From: Catellatospora vulcania
Lineage (GTDB): Bacteria > Actinomycetota > Actinomycetes > Mycobacteriales > Micromonosporaceae
Reading direction: 5' to 3'
DNA length: 64,000 bases
Assembly: GCF_009720385.1 (NCBI RefSeq)
Contig: NZ_ML769305.1
Coordinates: 204,208 to 268,207, forward strand
How positions within the stretch are numbered: position 1 is the first letter of the stretch; each line of letters opens with the position of its first letter. The notes under the pieces are model-generated. The model saw only the letters and a list, made by a program, of their open reading frames with translations, did no database searches and had not been told where the DNA came from. A program made the translations under genes and the position numbers. Positions 1 to 8,656 of the stretch are shown in pieces.

Positions 1-2901
1 GCGGCCCCACTTCGGGTCGTACGGGATCTTCGCGTCGTCGCAGAGTTTGCGCAGCTTCTCCACGTCGGTGTCGGCGGTGATCTCCTCGCCGAGCGCGGAC
101 GAGATCGCCTCGTCGACGGTGCGCACCGTCCAGTCCCCCGACACGTCGTGCGGCTGGCCGTCATGCATGATCACGCATTCGCCGTTGGCGGCCCGTGCCG
201 CGGACTGCACGACCTCGCGGGTCAGCGTCAGCATCGAGTCGTAGTCGGCATAGGCCTGATACGCCTCCAGCATGGAGAACTCGGGATTGTGCTTGTAGTC
301 CACGCCCTCGTTGCGGAAGGTGCGGCCCAGCTCGAACACCTTCTCCACGCCCCCGACGGCCAGCCGCTTCAGATACAGCTCGGGCGCGATGCGCAGGTAG
401 AGGCGCAGGTCGTAGGCGTTGATGTGGGTGGTGAACGGGCGGGCGTTGGCGCCGCCGTGGATACGCTGCAGGATCGGTGTCTCCACCTCGATGAAGCCGC
501 GGTCGCTGAACGACTGGCGCAGGCTGTGCACCGCCGCGCTGCGCGCCCGCAGCAGGTCGCGGGCCGTGCTGCTGGTGATCAGATCGAGGTAGCGCTGGCG
601 GACCTTGGCCTCCGGGTCGCTCAGGCCGCTGTGCTTGTCCGGCAGCGGGCGCAGGCACTTGCCGGTGATCTCCCAGGTGTCCACGTGCACCGACAGCTCG
701 CCGCGCCTGGTGGTGACGACCTCGCCGGTGACGCCGACGTGGTCGCCGATGTCGACGGTCTCGGTCCACGCCGCTACGTCGCGGTCGAGCATGAGCTGCA
801 GGTCGCCGCTCCAGTCCCGGATGGTCGCGAACGCGAGGTGGCCGTGGTCGCGCTGCAGCATCACCCGGCCGGCGACCTTCACCTGGTCCCCGGTGCGCGT
901 GTCGGCGGGCGTCGCGCGGTGCCGCTCGCGGATCTGCCCGCAGGTCGCGGTCGGATGGAAGCCCACCGGGTACGGGTCGACACCGTCGGCGCGCAGCCGT
1001 TCGAGCTTGGCCAGGCGTACCGCCATCTGCTCGTTGACGCTCTCGTCGGCCGCTGCGGCGGCCAGCGCGGCCGGTTCCACGGGCGCGGGCAGGCCCTCCA
1101 GCACGGGCGCGGCGGTCGCGTCCAGCGCGGCGACCGGGGTGCCCGGCACGGTCAGGAAGCCCTCGGCGATCGCCGAGGCCAGGCCGACCTTGGCCAGGTC
1201 GCGCCGCTCACCGAAGCACAGGTAGCGCGGCACCCACTCGGGCTGGTACTTGATGTTCGACCGGTACAGCTGCTCCAGCTGCCACCACTTGGAGAAGAAC
1301 ATCAGCACCCGCCGCCACAGCCGCAGGACCGGCCCCGCGCCGATGCGGCCGCCCTCCTCGAACACGGCCCGGAACACCGCGAAGTTCAGCGAGACCCGCT
1401 CCACGCCCAGCTTGGGCGCGGCGTTCATGAGCGCGGTGACCATGAACTCCATGACGCCGTTCTCGGCCTCGTGGTCGCGGCGCATCAGGTCCAGCGACAG
1501 ACCGCGGCGGCCCCACGGGGAGAACGACAGCATCGAGCGCACGACGCCGTCGCGGTCGCGGGCCTCGACCAGCACGCACTGCCCGTCGTTGGGGTCGCCG
1601 ATGCGGCCCAGCGCCATGGAGAAGCCGCGTTCGCTGTCGGTGTCGCGCCACCGGGTGGCCAGCTCGGCGATCTCCTTCATCTCGTCGGGCGGGATCTCGG
1701 CGTGCCGGCGCACCGTCGAGGTGTAACCGGCCCGCTCGACCCGGTTGACGGCCTGGCGCACCTGGCGCATCTCCCGGCCTTCCAGGGAGTACCGGTCGGT
1801 CAGCAGGATCGCCTCGTCGCCCAGCTCCAGGACCTTCAACCCGGCCTTGTGGTACGCGGTCGCGCCCTCCTCGCTCGCGCCCATGGCCGCCGGGGTCCAG
1901 GCGTAGCTGCGCGCCTCCACCAGCCACGCCTCGATGGCCTGGCCCCAGGCCTCCGGGTCGCCGATCGGATCGCCACTGGCCAGGCTGACCCCGTTGACCG
2001 GGCGGTAGGTGACGGCCGCCTTGCCGCTCGGCGAGAAGGTCGCCAGCTTGTCCCGGCGGGTGGCGAAGTAGCCCAGCGAGTCGCGCTCGCCGTAGTGGTC
2101 CAGCAGGCCGCGCACCTTCACCTCGTCGGCGGGCGCCAGCACCGAGTTGACCTGCTGCGAGCGCAGCAGCGTGAACAGTGCCGCGAACACCGCGATCGCG
2201 CCGAACAGCCCGAGCACGAAGTTGACCCAGCCGGGCGCCGCCCCGTCGCGGGTCACGTCGAACTCGAACGCGCCGCCGAGCACCTTCTCCGCCGCGTACG
2301 CGAGCTGCTCTCCGGCGTCCGCGCCGAGCGTGCCGGGGAACGCGGCGACCAGGCTGTAACCCAGGCCGATGCCGACCGCGGCGACGCCCGCGAAGACGGC
2401 CAGGGCCTTCCACACCGCGCCCTTGCGGATCCGGGCGTAGAACTGCTTGCGGGCCAGGAACAGGATGACCAGCGCCGCGACGCCGACGAGCACGGCGATG
2501 CTGGTGGCCACCCGGCCCCAGCCGCTGAACAACGGCACTCCGGCGTCGTCGACCAGCTCGCCCTCGGGCACCAGCGTGATGACGCCGAGCGCGAGCACGC
2601 TCGACCCGACGTCGATGACCAGGTAGACGATCATGGTCCACCAGGCGATCCGCTTGCGCCGTGCGGTCGCCGCGGCGAGAACCGCCATGAACGCCGCGTA
2701 CGCGAGGTTCGCCGGGACCGGGATCAGCACGTCGTCCAGGACGCGGCGCACCGGCTGGGTGCTGTGCCCGATCGCGCCGCCGATCGCGGCCAGCGCGCTG
2801 ATCAGCGCGATGCAGGCGATCAGGATGGCGAGGACGCGGGGCACCGATTCCCGCCAGTCGCGTTTCGCGCGGGTCGCCGCGTCCGCAGCAGCTGGAGCCA
2901 C
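1..2901 (-). CDS. lysX: Bifunctional lysyl-tRNA synthetase / phosphatidylglycerol lysyltransferase LysX (C-terminus cut by window edge)
   Basis: LysX-type enzymes charge tRNA with lysine and transfer lysine to phosphatidylglycerol, adding positive charge to the membrane (known of the family). The 967 codons present show a hydrophobic N-terminal third with several membrane segments (about residues 15-250), a DUF2156/MprF-like transferase region (about 270-560), then a linker beginning VRLAKLERLRADG. The C-terminal part is a class II lysyl-tRNA synthetase with an OB-fold and motif 2 residues RTFRNEGVDYKHNPEF near residue 860. The last roughly 150 residues lie outside the window. The GTG start at 2901 follows a GAGGTGG ribosome site. 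The gene is divergent from the 3020 gene across 118 bp, in which a TTGACG hexamer on the minus strand could be its -35 box. Confidence 0.93.
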   Translation of the reverse strand, partial: MAPAAADAATRAKRDWRESVPRVLAILIACIALISALAAIGGAIGHSTQPVRRVLDDVLIPVPANLAYAAFMAVLAAATARRKRIAWWTMIVYLVIDVGSSVLALGVITLVPEGELVDDAGVPLFSGWGRVATSIAVLVGVAALVILFLARKQFYARIRKGAVWKALAVFAGVAAVGIGLGYSLVAAFPGTLGADAGEQLAYAAEKVLGGAFEFDVTRDGAAPGWVNFVLGLFGAIAVFAALFTLLRSQQVNSVLAPADEVKVRGLLDHYGERDSLGYFATRRDKLATFSPSGKAAVTYRPVNGVSLASGDPIGDPEAWGQAIEAWLVEARSYAWTPAAMGASEEGATAYHKAGLKVLELGDEAILLTDRYSLEGREMRQVRQAVNRVERAGYTSTVRRHAEIPPDEMKEIAELATRWRDTDSERGFSMALGRIGDPNDGQCVLVEARDRDGVVRSMLSFSPWGRRGLSLDLMRRDHEAENGVMEFMVTALMNAAPKLGVERVSLNFAVFRAVFEEGGRIGAGPVLRLWRRVLMFFSKWWQLEQLYRSNIKYQPEWVPRYLCFGERRDLAKVGLASAIAEGFLTVPGTPVAALDATAAPVLEGLPAPVEPAALAAAAADESVNEQMAVRLAKLERLRADGVDPYPVGFHPTATCGQIRERHRATPADTRTGDQVKVAGRVMLQRDHGHLAFATIRDWSGDLQLMLDRDVAAWTETVDIGDHVGVTGEVVTTRRGELSVHVDTWEITGKCLRPLPDKHSGLSDPEAKVRQRYLDLITSSTARDLLRARSAAVHSLRQSFSDRGFIEVETPILQRIHGGANARPFTTHINAYDLRLYLRIAPELYLKRLAVGGVEKVFELGRTFRNEGVDYKHNPEFSMLEAYQAYADYDSMLTLTREVVQSAARAANGECVIMHDGQPHDVSGDWTVRTVDEAISSALGEEITADTDVEKLRKLCDDAKIPYDPKWGR

Positions 2902-3019
2902 GTGCCACCTCGTCTCGCGTCGACGAAAGATCCAGGCCGTCAACACGAACATATGGCACTCACTAGACTTAACGCAGCAAATACGATGAAAGCTCAGGTA
3001 TAGGGGCGGGGGTGGGACG

Positions 3020-3802
3020 GTGTCCGACTGGTTCCACCGCACGGTCGTGGAGACCGGCCGGCTGCCGCTGTTCTGCTTCTTCGCCGGGGTGATCTTCGGG
3101 TTCGCCTTCATCCGGTTCTCGGTGCGCATGATCCGGGCGCAGGTGAAGTGGTGGCCCGGCAACGTCACCCCCGGCGGTGGGCTACACATCCACCACGTCG
3201 TCTTCGGCGTGGTGTTCATGCTGGTGGCCGGGGTGGCGGCGCTGATCGTGCCGGACGACTACGTGTTCTGGCGGTCGGTCCTCGCCGCGCTGTTCGGCAT
3301 CGGCTCGGCCCTGGTGCTGGACGAGTTCGCGCTGATCCTGCACCTGGAGGACGTGTACTGGTCGGAGAAGGGCCGCACCTCGATCGACGCGGTGTTCGTC
3401 GCGGTCGCCGTGACCGGGCTGCTGGTGCTCGGCATACGCCCGGCCGGGATCGACACGCTGATCCTGGCCGCCGCCGCGGCGGGCGGCATCGGCTGGGCCA
3501 TCGCCGCCGCGATCGCCTCCACCCACCTCGGGCTGGTGCTGCTCACCCTGGTCAAGGGCAAGATCTGGACCGGGCTGATCGGCCTGTTCATCCCGGTGCT
3601 GCTGATCGTCGGCGCGATCCGGCTGGCCCGCCCGCACTCCCCCTGGGCCCGCTGGCGCTACACCAGGCCCACCCCGAAGGCCGCCGCGAAGCTGACCAGG
3701 TCGACCTGGCGGGAGGTGCAGCTGCGGCGTCCCGTGATCAAGGCGAAGATCTGGTTCCAGGACCTGCTGGCCGGACGCCACGACGCTCCCCCACAACGGT
3801 GA
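3020..3802 (+). CDS. Polytopic integral membrane protein, unknown function
   Basis: A 260-residue protein with about six hydrophobic segments starting at residue 15 (PLFCFFAGVIFGFAFI). A conserved-looking HIHHVVFG motif lies just before the second segment, and a basic cytoplasmic tail starts near residue 210. I do not recognise a named family; similar HIHH-containing membrane proteins are common in actinobacteria (recollection, not checked). The GTG at 3020 has a purine-rich GGTGGGA just upstream. It is divergent from lysX and is followed 50 bp later by the membrane-anchored NUDIX gene, so the two may be cotranscribed. Confidence 0.72.
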   Translation: MSDWFHRTVVETGRLPLFCFFAGVIFGFAFIRFSVRMIRAQVKWWPGNVTPGGGLHIHHVVFGVVFMLVAGVAALIVPDDYVFWRSVLAALFGIGSALVLDEFALILHLEDVYWSEKGRTSIDAVFVAVAVTGLLVLGIRPAGIDTLILAAAAAGGIGWAIAAAIASTHLGLVLLTLVKGKIWTGLIGLFIPVLLIVGAIRLARPHSPWARWRYTRPTPKAAAKLTRSTWREVQLRRPVIKAKIWFQDLLAGRHDAPPQR

Positions 3803-3852
3803 GGCGGGCCGATATGGTGCAACCACCGTCGTCAGTGGAGGAGCAGCCCAAG

Positions 3853-4692
3853 GTGCGCCGTGCTCACGTCATCGCCGCCTGGGCGATCTGCACCCTGCTG
3901 GGCGGTCTGCTGCTGGCCCTGCCCGACGACGGCCCCCGCATGTTCTCGTTCAGCGACGCGCACGGCCCCGGCCTGCTCGACACCGTCGGCGCGGTGCTGG
4001 CCCTGGCCGGGTCCGCGCTGGCCTGGTGGTGGATCTGGCGCGACCGCCGCCGGCTGGCCGCCACGCCGCTGTGGTGGCAGGTGACCGCGCCGATCGCGGG
4101 CGGCCTCGGGCTGGGCCTGGTCCTCGCGTCGGTGTTCGGCGACTTCCCCCTGTGGTGGGCGGTCGGCGCGGTGCTCGTCACGCTGGTGCAGGTCGGGCTG
4201 TTCGTCGCGGTCAGCGGCGTCGGCGCGCACCGGCCCACCCGGGTGCGCGTCACCGGCTACGTCACCCGCGGTGCGAACGACGCGCTGGAACTGCTGGTCT
4301 TCGAGTATCCGAGCACCCCCGGCACGCACCTGCCCGGCGGCGGCGTCGAACGCGGCGAGCTGCTCAACGACGCCATGATCCGGGAGACCTTCGAGGAGAC
4401 CGGGGTGACCGGCCCGCTGGCCGTGCTCAGCGTCGTGGGTGTGCAGAGCGGCCGCTTCGCCGACACCCGCCGGCCCTACCTGAACGTCTACTTCCACCTG
4501 CGCGCCGACGACGAGCGCGACCAGTGGCCGCACACCGTCATCGGCGACCCCGGCGTCTGGGACACCGGACTGGTCGTCACCTGCCGCTTCATCCCCGTCG
4601 CCAAGGCCCGTGAACTGCTGCGCGACACCGGCAACACCCAGCATGCCTTCCTCGACCTGCTCACCGTGCCCGCCGCCAATCCGCTGTCCTGA
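3853..4692 (+). CDS. Membrane-anchored NUDIX hydrolase
   Basis: NUDIX enzymes hydrolyse nucleoside diphosphates linked to another moiety, using a Mg-binding Nudix box. Here the box is complete: GGGVERGE, then RETFEETGV, at about residues 162-184 of a 279-residue protein. The unusual part is the N-terminal 130 residues, which hold about four membrane segments (AWAICTLLGGLLLALP, VGAVLALAGSALAWWWI, IAGGLGLGLVLASVF, AVGAVLVTLVQVGLFVAV). The catalytic domain should therefore sit at the membrane, probably on the cytoplasmic side. GTG 3853 is preferred because GGAGGAG sits 9 nt upstream; an in-frame ATG at 3814 would add 13 residues. Substrate unknown. Confidence 0.8.
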   Translation: MRRAHVIAAWAICTLLGGLLLALPDDGPRMFSFSDAHGPGLLDTVGAVLALAGSALAWWWIWRDRRRLAATPLWWQVTAPIAGGLGLGLVLASVFGDFPLWWAVGAVLVTLVQVGLFVAVSGVGAHRPTRVRVTGYVTRGANDALELLVFEYPSTPGTHLPGGGVERGELLNDAMIRETFEETGVTGPLAVLSVVGVQSGRFADTRRPYLNVYFHLRADDERDQWPHTVIGDPGVWDTGLVVTCRFIPVAKARELLRDTGNTQHAFLDLLTVPAANPLS

Positions 4693-4775
4693 CGGGCCGC
4701 CGGGGCCGCTGTCCGAACGGCTGCCAGGGGGCCGCTGTCTTGACCGCCGCAAGGGCCGCTGTCCTGACCGGCCGC
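4681..4775 (+). repeat. Four-copy short tandem repeat, period about 25 bp
   Basis: The unit CCGCTGTCCTGACGG or a close variant begins at 4681, 4706, 4732 and 4756. The first copy overlaps the stop codon of the membrane NUDIX gene and the rest fill the gap before the next NUDIX gene. Period and sequence drift rule out a CRISPR array. It probably arose by slippage duplication of the gene's 3' end. Confidence 0.6.
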
Positions 4776-4827
4776 CGGCCAGTCCGGCCGGGTCGCCGAG
4801 ATGGCTGGGTGCGCTACGATCCGGGCC

Positions 4828-5376
4828 GTGGCGTCCCCTCATGACCGTTTTCCGTTGCTGTTCGCCCCGCAGCGCTGGGAGTGGGCCGGCGTCGACTGCC
4901 GGTTCTCGACCACCGCGCCCGCGGACCACCTCGTCACCAACGTGCACGTCGTCGGCTTCGACGGCGACCGGATCGTGCTCTGCCGCGACGGGCGGGACGT
5001 GTGGTTCCTGCCCGGCGGCACCCGCGAGCCCGACGAGACCGTCACCGAGTGCGCCGCCCGCGAGCTGCGCGAGGAGGCCGGGGCGGTGCTGCGCGGCCCG
5101 CTGCACGTGATCGGCGCGCACCATGCGGTGTCCGACCGGGCCGCGCCGTACCGCCCGCATCAGCCGCATCCCGAGATGGCCTGGCTGTGGTGCTTCGCCG
5201 AGGTGAGCATCGAGGGCGCGCCGGACAACCCCGACGACGGCGAGACCGTGCTGGAGGTACGCGCCCACTCCTTCGACGAGGCCCGCCGCCTGCTCCTCAC
5301 CGACGGCCCCTGGTATCCCGAGCTCGTCACCCTCGCCACCGAACAGCGCGCCGCGGGCACCGCGACGCCGCTGTGA
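4828..5376 (+). CDS. NUDIX hydrolase
   Basis: A 182-residue soluble protein with a complete Nudix box, GGTREPDE followed by RELREEAGAV, near residues 63-85, so a Mg-dependent nucleotide or related pyrophosphohydrolase of unknown substrate. GTG 4828 is chosen because TACGAT at 4815-4820 lies 7 nt before it, the arrangement of a leaderless actinobacterial transcript; an in-frame ATG at 4801 would lie upstream of that -10 box. It directly follows another NUDIX gene but has its own promoter signal. It is followed by an inverted repeat of the GTTTCGGGGAAAC family. Confidence 0.85.
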   Translation: MASPHDRFPLLFAPQRWEWAGVDCRFSTTAPADHLVTNVHVVGFDGDRIVLCRDGRDVWFLPGGTREPDETVTECAARELREEAGAVLRGPLHVIGAHHAVSDRAAPYRPHQPHPEMAWLWCFAEVSIEGAPDNPDDGETVLEVRAHSFDEARRLLLTDGPWYPELVTLATEQRAAGTATPL

Positions 5377-5390
5377 CCTGTCCCGGCGCT

Positions 5391-5456
5391 GCCAGTTTCG
5401 GTGAAAGTGCACGTGACAGCACCTCATTGCCCGCGGTTTCCCCGAAACTGCGGGCC
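5391..5456. repeat. Inverted repeat, GTTTCGGGGAAAC family (copy 1)
   Basis: CAGTTTCGGTGAAA (5393-5406) pairs with TTTCCCCGAAACTG (5437-5450), one mismatch in 14, around a 30-nt loop. The same core occurs three times at 53943-54034. Here it lies between the 3' ends of a NUDIX gene and the DnaN paralogue and might also act as a bidirectional terminator. No long T-run is present. Confidence 0.6.
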
Positions 5457-5509
5457 GGACGGGGCGGTGATGCGTGGGCTCGGGCGGGGTGGTGGTGGGA
5501 GGAGCTGGG

Positions 5510-6637
5510 TCAGGCGCGGTCGGCGGCGTCCGACGGGCGCAGGGGCACGACGAGGTAGCGCAGGTCGACGCCCGGTTCGGGCGACACCGCGGTGAACGCG
5601 GTGGGCCGCAGCGCCGACTGGATCTCCAGGCGCGCCTGCCGGCCCGCGAACGGGCGCAGCGCGTCGAGCAGGTAGCGGGCCTGGTACTGCCGGGTCAGCC
5701 GGTCGCCCAGCAGGTCGGCCTTGAGCGTTTCGGACGACTCCCCCGCCAGCGGGTCGCTGCTGCGCACGCACAGCTCGCCGTCGCCGAGTTCCAGGGTGAC
5801 CGCGCCGCGCGGCCCGGCGTAGTGCGCCGCGCGGGCGACGGCGGCGGCCAGCTCGTCGGCGTCCACCCGCACCGTCGCCTCCGGCTGCGCGGCCAGCAGC
5901 TGATCCAGCTGCCGGTCGGGGAAGGCCACCGCGAGGGAGGCGGTGCCGACGGTCCAGCCGGGCCAGGACAGCGCGAACCGGCCCTCCTGCGCATGCAGGG
6001 TCACCTCGGCTGATCTGCCCGCCTGCCGGCCCAGCTCGGTCACCAGCGCGGCCGGGATCAGCACGTCCAGCTCCGCGCCCGGCTCCGGCTGCCAGGCCGG
6101 ACGCGCCGCGGCCAGCCGGAAGCGGTCCGTGGCCAGCATGGAGACCACCGCGCCGGCCGAGCGCATGCGCACCGCGGTGAACAGCGGCAGCGCGTCCTCG
6201 CGGGAGGCGGCGCCGGCGACCGCGGCGGCGGCCCGCCAGTCCGCGCCGCTGAGGGTGCCCAGCGCCGCGGGCACGTGCGGCGGCCGCGGGAACGTGTCGA
6301 GGTCGAGCCGGGGCAGCGCGAAGCGGGCCCGGTCGGTGCGCACCGCCAGGCGCGCGCCCTCGGTGCACAGGCGCAGCTGCGGGGCGTCCAGCGTGGCCAC
6401 CGTGTCGGCCAGCGCGCGCCGCGACACCACCGCCTCACCGTCGGTGTGCGCGGTGGCGGGCACCCGCACCTGGGCCCACGCCTCACCGTCAGACGCGGCC
6501 AGCTCCAGACCTTCGGCGTCAGCCCTCAGCAGCACCCCGGCCAGCCCGGGCTGGTGCGCCCGCACCGGCAGCAGCCGCAGCAACTGCGCCGCCGCCTCGG
6601 CCAGCGACCCCGCCCCGACACTCACATCCAACGACAT
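5510..6637 (-). CDS. DNA polymerase III beta subunit (sliding clamp) paralogue
   Basis: A 375-residue protein with the three-repeat organisation of the DnaN beta clamp, the ring that tethers DNA polymerase III. Visible marks include LAEAAAQLLRLLPVRAHQPGLAGVLLRA in the first domain, GADWRAAAAVAG and FTAVRMR in the second, and a C-terminal YLLDALRPF followed by YLVVPLRP. It is Ala-rich and more diverged than a replicative DnaN and has no dnaA/recF neighbours, so it is probably the accessory clamp seen in some actinomycetes (inference). The start at 6637 is supported by TAGCGT (minus strand, 6645-6650), 7 nt upstream, implying a leaderless mRNA; a further in-frame ATG at 6667 lies upstream of that box. 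Divergent from the MazG-like gene. Confidence 0.82.
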   Translation of the reverse strand: MSLDVSVGAGSLAEAAAQLLRLLPVRAHQPGLAGVLLRADAEGLELAASDGEAWAQVRVPATAHTDGEAVVSRRALADTVATLDAPQLRLCTEGARLAVRTDRARFALPRLDLDTFPRPPHVPAALGTLSGADWRAAAAVAGAASREDALPLFTAVRMRSAGAVVSMLATDRFRLAAARPAWQPEPGAELDVLIPAALVTELGRQAGRSAEVTLHAQEGRFALSWPGWTVGTASLAVAFPDRQLDQLLAAQPEATVRVDADELAAAVARAAHYAGPRGAVTLELGDGELCVRSSDPLAGESSETLKADLLGDRLTRQYQARYLLDALRPFAGRQARLEIQSALRPTAFTAVSPEPGVDLRYLVVPLRPSDAADRA

Positions 6638-6644
6638 GCCCCGC

Positions 6645-6684
6645 ACGCTAACCACGGGGTACGACACGGTCGGGCGGGTAGGGT
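6645..6684. promoter_or_regulatory. Back-to-back leaderless promoters of the DnaN paralogue and MazG-like gene
   Basis: On the minus strand TAGCGT occupies 6645-6650, 7 nt before the ATG at 6637. On the plus strand TAGGGT occupies 6679-6684, 6 nt before the GTG at 6691. Only 53 bp separate the two start codons, so the two promoters overlap and may be co-regulated. No convincing -35 boxes are visible. Confidence 0.5.
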
Positions 6685-6690
6685 GCGCCG

Positions 6691-7029
6691 GTGGACGAGA
6701 CGACCCGGCGGGCGGTGGACGCGGCGGTGGGGTGGCTGGACGCGCACCACGGCAGCGGACCGCAGCAGCAGACCATGCGCATCCTCAAGGTGACCGAGGA
6801 GGCGGGCGAGGCCGCCAGCGCCTGGATCGGCGTGCAGGGGCAGAACCCGCGCAAGGGTGTCACGCACTCCCCCCGCGACGTCGCCGACGAGCTGGCCGAC
6901 GTCGCGCTGGCGTCCTTCGTCGCGATCCGCAGCCTGGGCTTCGACCCGGCCGAGGTGCTGTCGGCCAAGGCGGCGACGGTGCTCGACCGGATGGCCGCCC
7001 ACCAGCAGCGCACCGCCCAGGCCACGTAA
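6691..7029 (+). CDS. MazG-like nucleotide pyrophosphohydrolase
   Basis: A 112-residue all-alpha protein with the MazG-type metal site: KVTEEAGEAASA near residues 34-45 and DELADVALASFVA near residues 68-80. The family hydrolyses (d)NTPs to monophosphates and limits damaged or surplus nucleotides. The GTG start at 6691 immediately follows a -10-like TAGGGT. It is divergent from the beta-clamp paralogue, which suggests a shared role in replication fidelity (inference). The specific substrate cannot be deduced. Confidence 0.82.
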   Translation: MDETTRRAVDAAVGWLDAHHGSGPQQQTMRILKVTEEAGEAASAWIGVQGQNPRKGVTHSPRDVADELADVALASFVAIRSLGFDPAEVLSAKAATVLDRMAAHQQRTAQAT

Positions 7030-7117
7030 GGACCGCCGCCCACCGTCGATGCGTGATCATGCGGGCGGTTCGCTCGTTGCACCTCCGTAGCTCCCTCGAC
7101 GCACGGAAGTGAGCCCG

Positions 7118-8578
7118 ATGATGGTGATCAAACGGCGTTCGCTGCTCGGCGGCGCGGCCGTGGCGGGCGGGCTGTTCGCCGCCGGTCCCTTCAGCGGGTT
7201 CCTGGCCCGCCAGAGCGCCCCGCAGCCGCCCACCCGGATCAAGCTCGCACCCGTGGCCGACCTGCGGGACGGGGTGCCGCGCCTGTGGGTGCCGGACGGC
7301 TTCGCCTACCGCTCCTTTCACGACACCGAGTGGCCCGTCGTGCTCGACGACGGCAGCAGGCTGCCGGGCAGCCACGACGGCATGGGCGCGTTCCAGGCCC
7401 CCGGCGGCAACACCATCCTGGTACGCAACCACGAAGTCAAGATCACCGGACAGGCGTTCGGGCCCGGCAACGTCACCTACGACCCGGCGGCCTGCGGCGG
7501 CGCCACGACTATCGAGGTCACCCGGTACGGCGAGGTGGTGCGCTCGCACACGAGCCTGAGCGGCACGCACACCAACTGCTGCGGCGGGCGGATGCCGTGG
7601 GGCACGTGGATCAGCTGCGAGGAGACCGTGCACGGCCCGGACGTGGCGGGCCTGGGCAACTACCTGCTCAAGGAGCGGCACGGCTTCATCTTCGAGGTGC
7701 CCGCCCAGGGCGCGGTGGACCCGGAGCCGATCACTTCGGCGGGCCGCTTCGCGCACGAGTCGGTGGCGTACGACCCCGGCGGCGGCGCGCTCTACCTCAC
7801 CGAGGACAACTTCGCCTTCGCCAGCTGCTTCTACCGCTACCTGCCGCCGCGTGCGCCGGACCCGCAACGCGCGGACGGGCGGGGCATCGCCGACGGCGGC
7901 AGGCTGCAGGCGCTCGCGGTGAAGGGCCGCCCGCGCCTGGACCTCGCGGCCGCCCAGGAGCCCGGCGCGGTCTTCCCGGTGACCTGGGTCGACATCGACG
8001 ACCCGGCGCCGCGCTTCGCGTACACCGCGGGCGTGCCCGCGCCGACCAGCGAGCACAAGGCGCTGCGCCACGTGGGCGACCAGGGCCGCGACGGCGGGGC
8101 TGCGCTGTTCTCGCGCCTGGAGGGCTCGACGTTCCGGCAGGGCGTCGTGTTCTTCACCTCCACGCAGGGCGGCGGCCGGCCGGAGAAGGACGAGGGGCCC
8201 TTCGACAGCGGCTACGGCAACGGCCACGGGCAGATCTGGGCGTACCACTGCGCGGAGGAGGTGCTGCGGCTGGTGTACCAGGCGCCGGCGGTCGACGGAC
8301 TGGACTTCCCGGACAACATCACCACCAGCCCCAACGGCACGCTCATCCTGTGCGAGGACGGCGCGAACAACAACTACGTACGCGGGCTCACCCGGCACGG
8401 GCAGGTGCTGGACATCGCGCTCAACCGCCTGACCAACCGCGCCGGAGTGTCCCGCGAGGCCGACGAGTTCGCCGGCTGCGCGTTCAGCCCGGACGGCCAC
8501 ACGCTGTTCGTGAACGTGCTGGCGATCCACGGGATGACCTTCGCGATCTGGGGGCCGTGGGCGAAACTCGGAATCTGA
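7118..8578 (+). CDS. PhoX/DUF839-family phosphatase, Tat-exported
   Basis: A 486-residue protein with a twin-arginine-like signal (KRRSLLGGAAVAGGLFAAG, about residues 4-22) and the DUF839/PhoX pattern: LPGSHDGMGAF, ILVRNHE, CCGGRMPWGTWISCEE and FPDNITTSPNGTLILCEDG. PhoX enzymes are Ca- and Fe-dependent phosphomonoesterases acting outside the membrane on phosphate esters; the Tat signal fits export of a folded metalloenzyme. ATG 7118 is preferred because GGAAGTGAG lies just upstream; a GTG at 7109 is also in frame. No PhoB-type box was identified, so phosphate control is unproven. Confidence 0.85.
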   Translation: MMVIKRRSLLGGAAVAGGLFAAGPFSGFLARQSAPQPPTRIKLAPVADLRDGVPRLWVPDGFAYRSFHDTEWPVVLDDGSRLPGSHDGMGAFQAPGGNTILVRNHEVKITGQAFGPGNVTYDPAACGGATTIEVTRYGEVVRSHTSLSGTHTNCCGGRMPWGTWISCEETVHGPDVAGLGNYLLKERHGFIFEVPAQGAVDPEPITSAGRFAHESVAYDPGGGALYLTEDNFAFASCFYRYLPPRAPDPQRADGRGIADGGRLQALAVKGRPRLDLAAAQEPGAVFPVTWVDIDDPAPRFAYTAGVPAPTSEHKALRHVGDQGRDGGAALFSRLEGSTFRQGVVFFTSTQGGGRPEKDEGPFDSGYGNGHGQIWAYHCAEEVLRLVYQAPAVDGLDFPDNITTSPNGTLILCEDGANNNYVRGLTRHGQVLDIALNRLTNRAGVSREADEFAGCAFSPDGHTLFVNVLAIHGMTFAIWGPWAKLGI

Positions 8579-8656
8579 GCGCGGCGCACGCTCAGCCCCG
8601 GCGGCAGGGCTGGAAAACTGCTATGTGCGCAGGTCCAATTGCGAGATCATCGACGT

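Noticed and set aside
148-3003. Very long open frame on the plus strand opposite lysX
   Set aside because: Its product is a low-complexity Arg/Ala/Gly/His-rich string typical of a shadow frame in GC-rich DNA; the minus strand encodes an unmistakable LysX in this interval.
4681-4775. Possible CRISPR-like array
   Set aside because: Units of about 25 bp are contiguous with drifting sequence and no unique spacers; it is a short tandem repeat.
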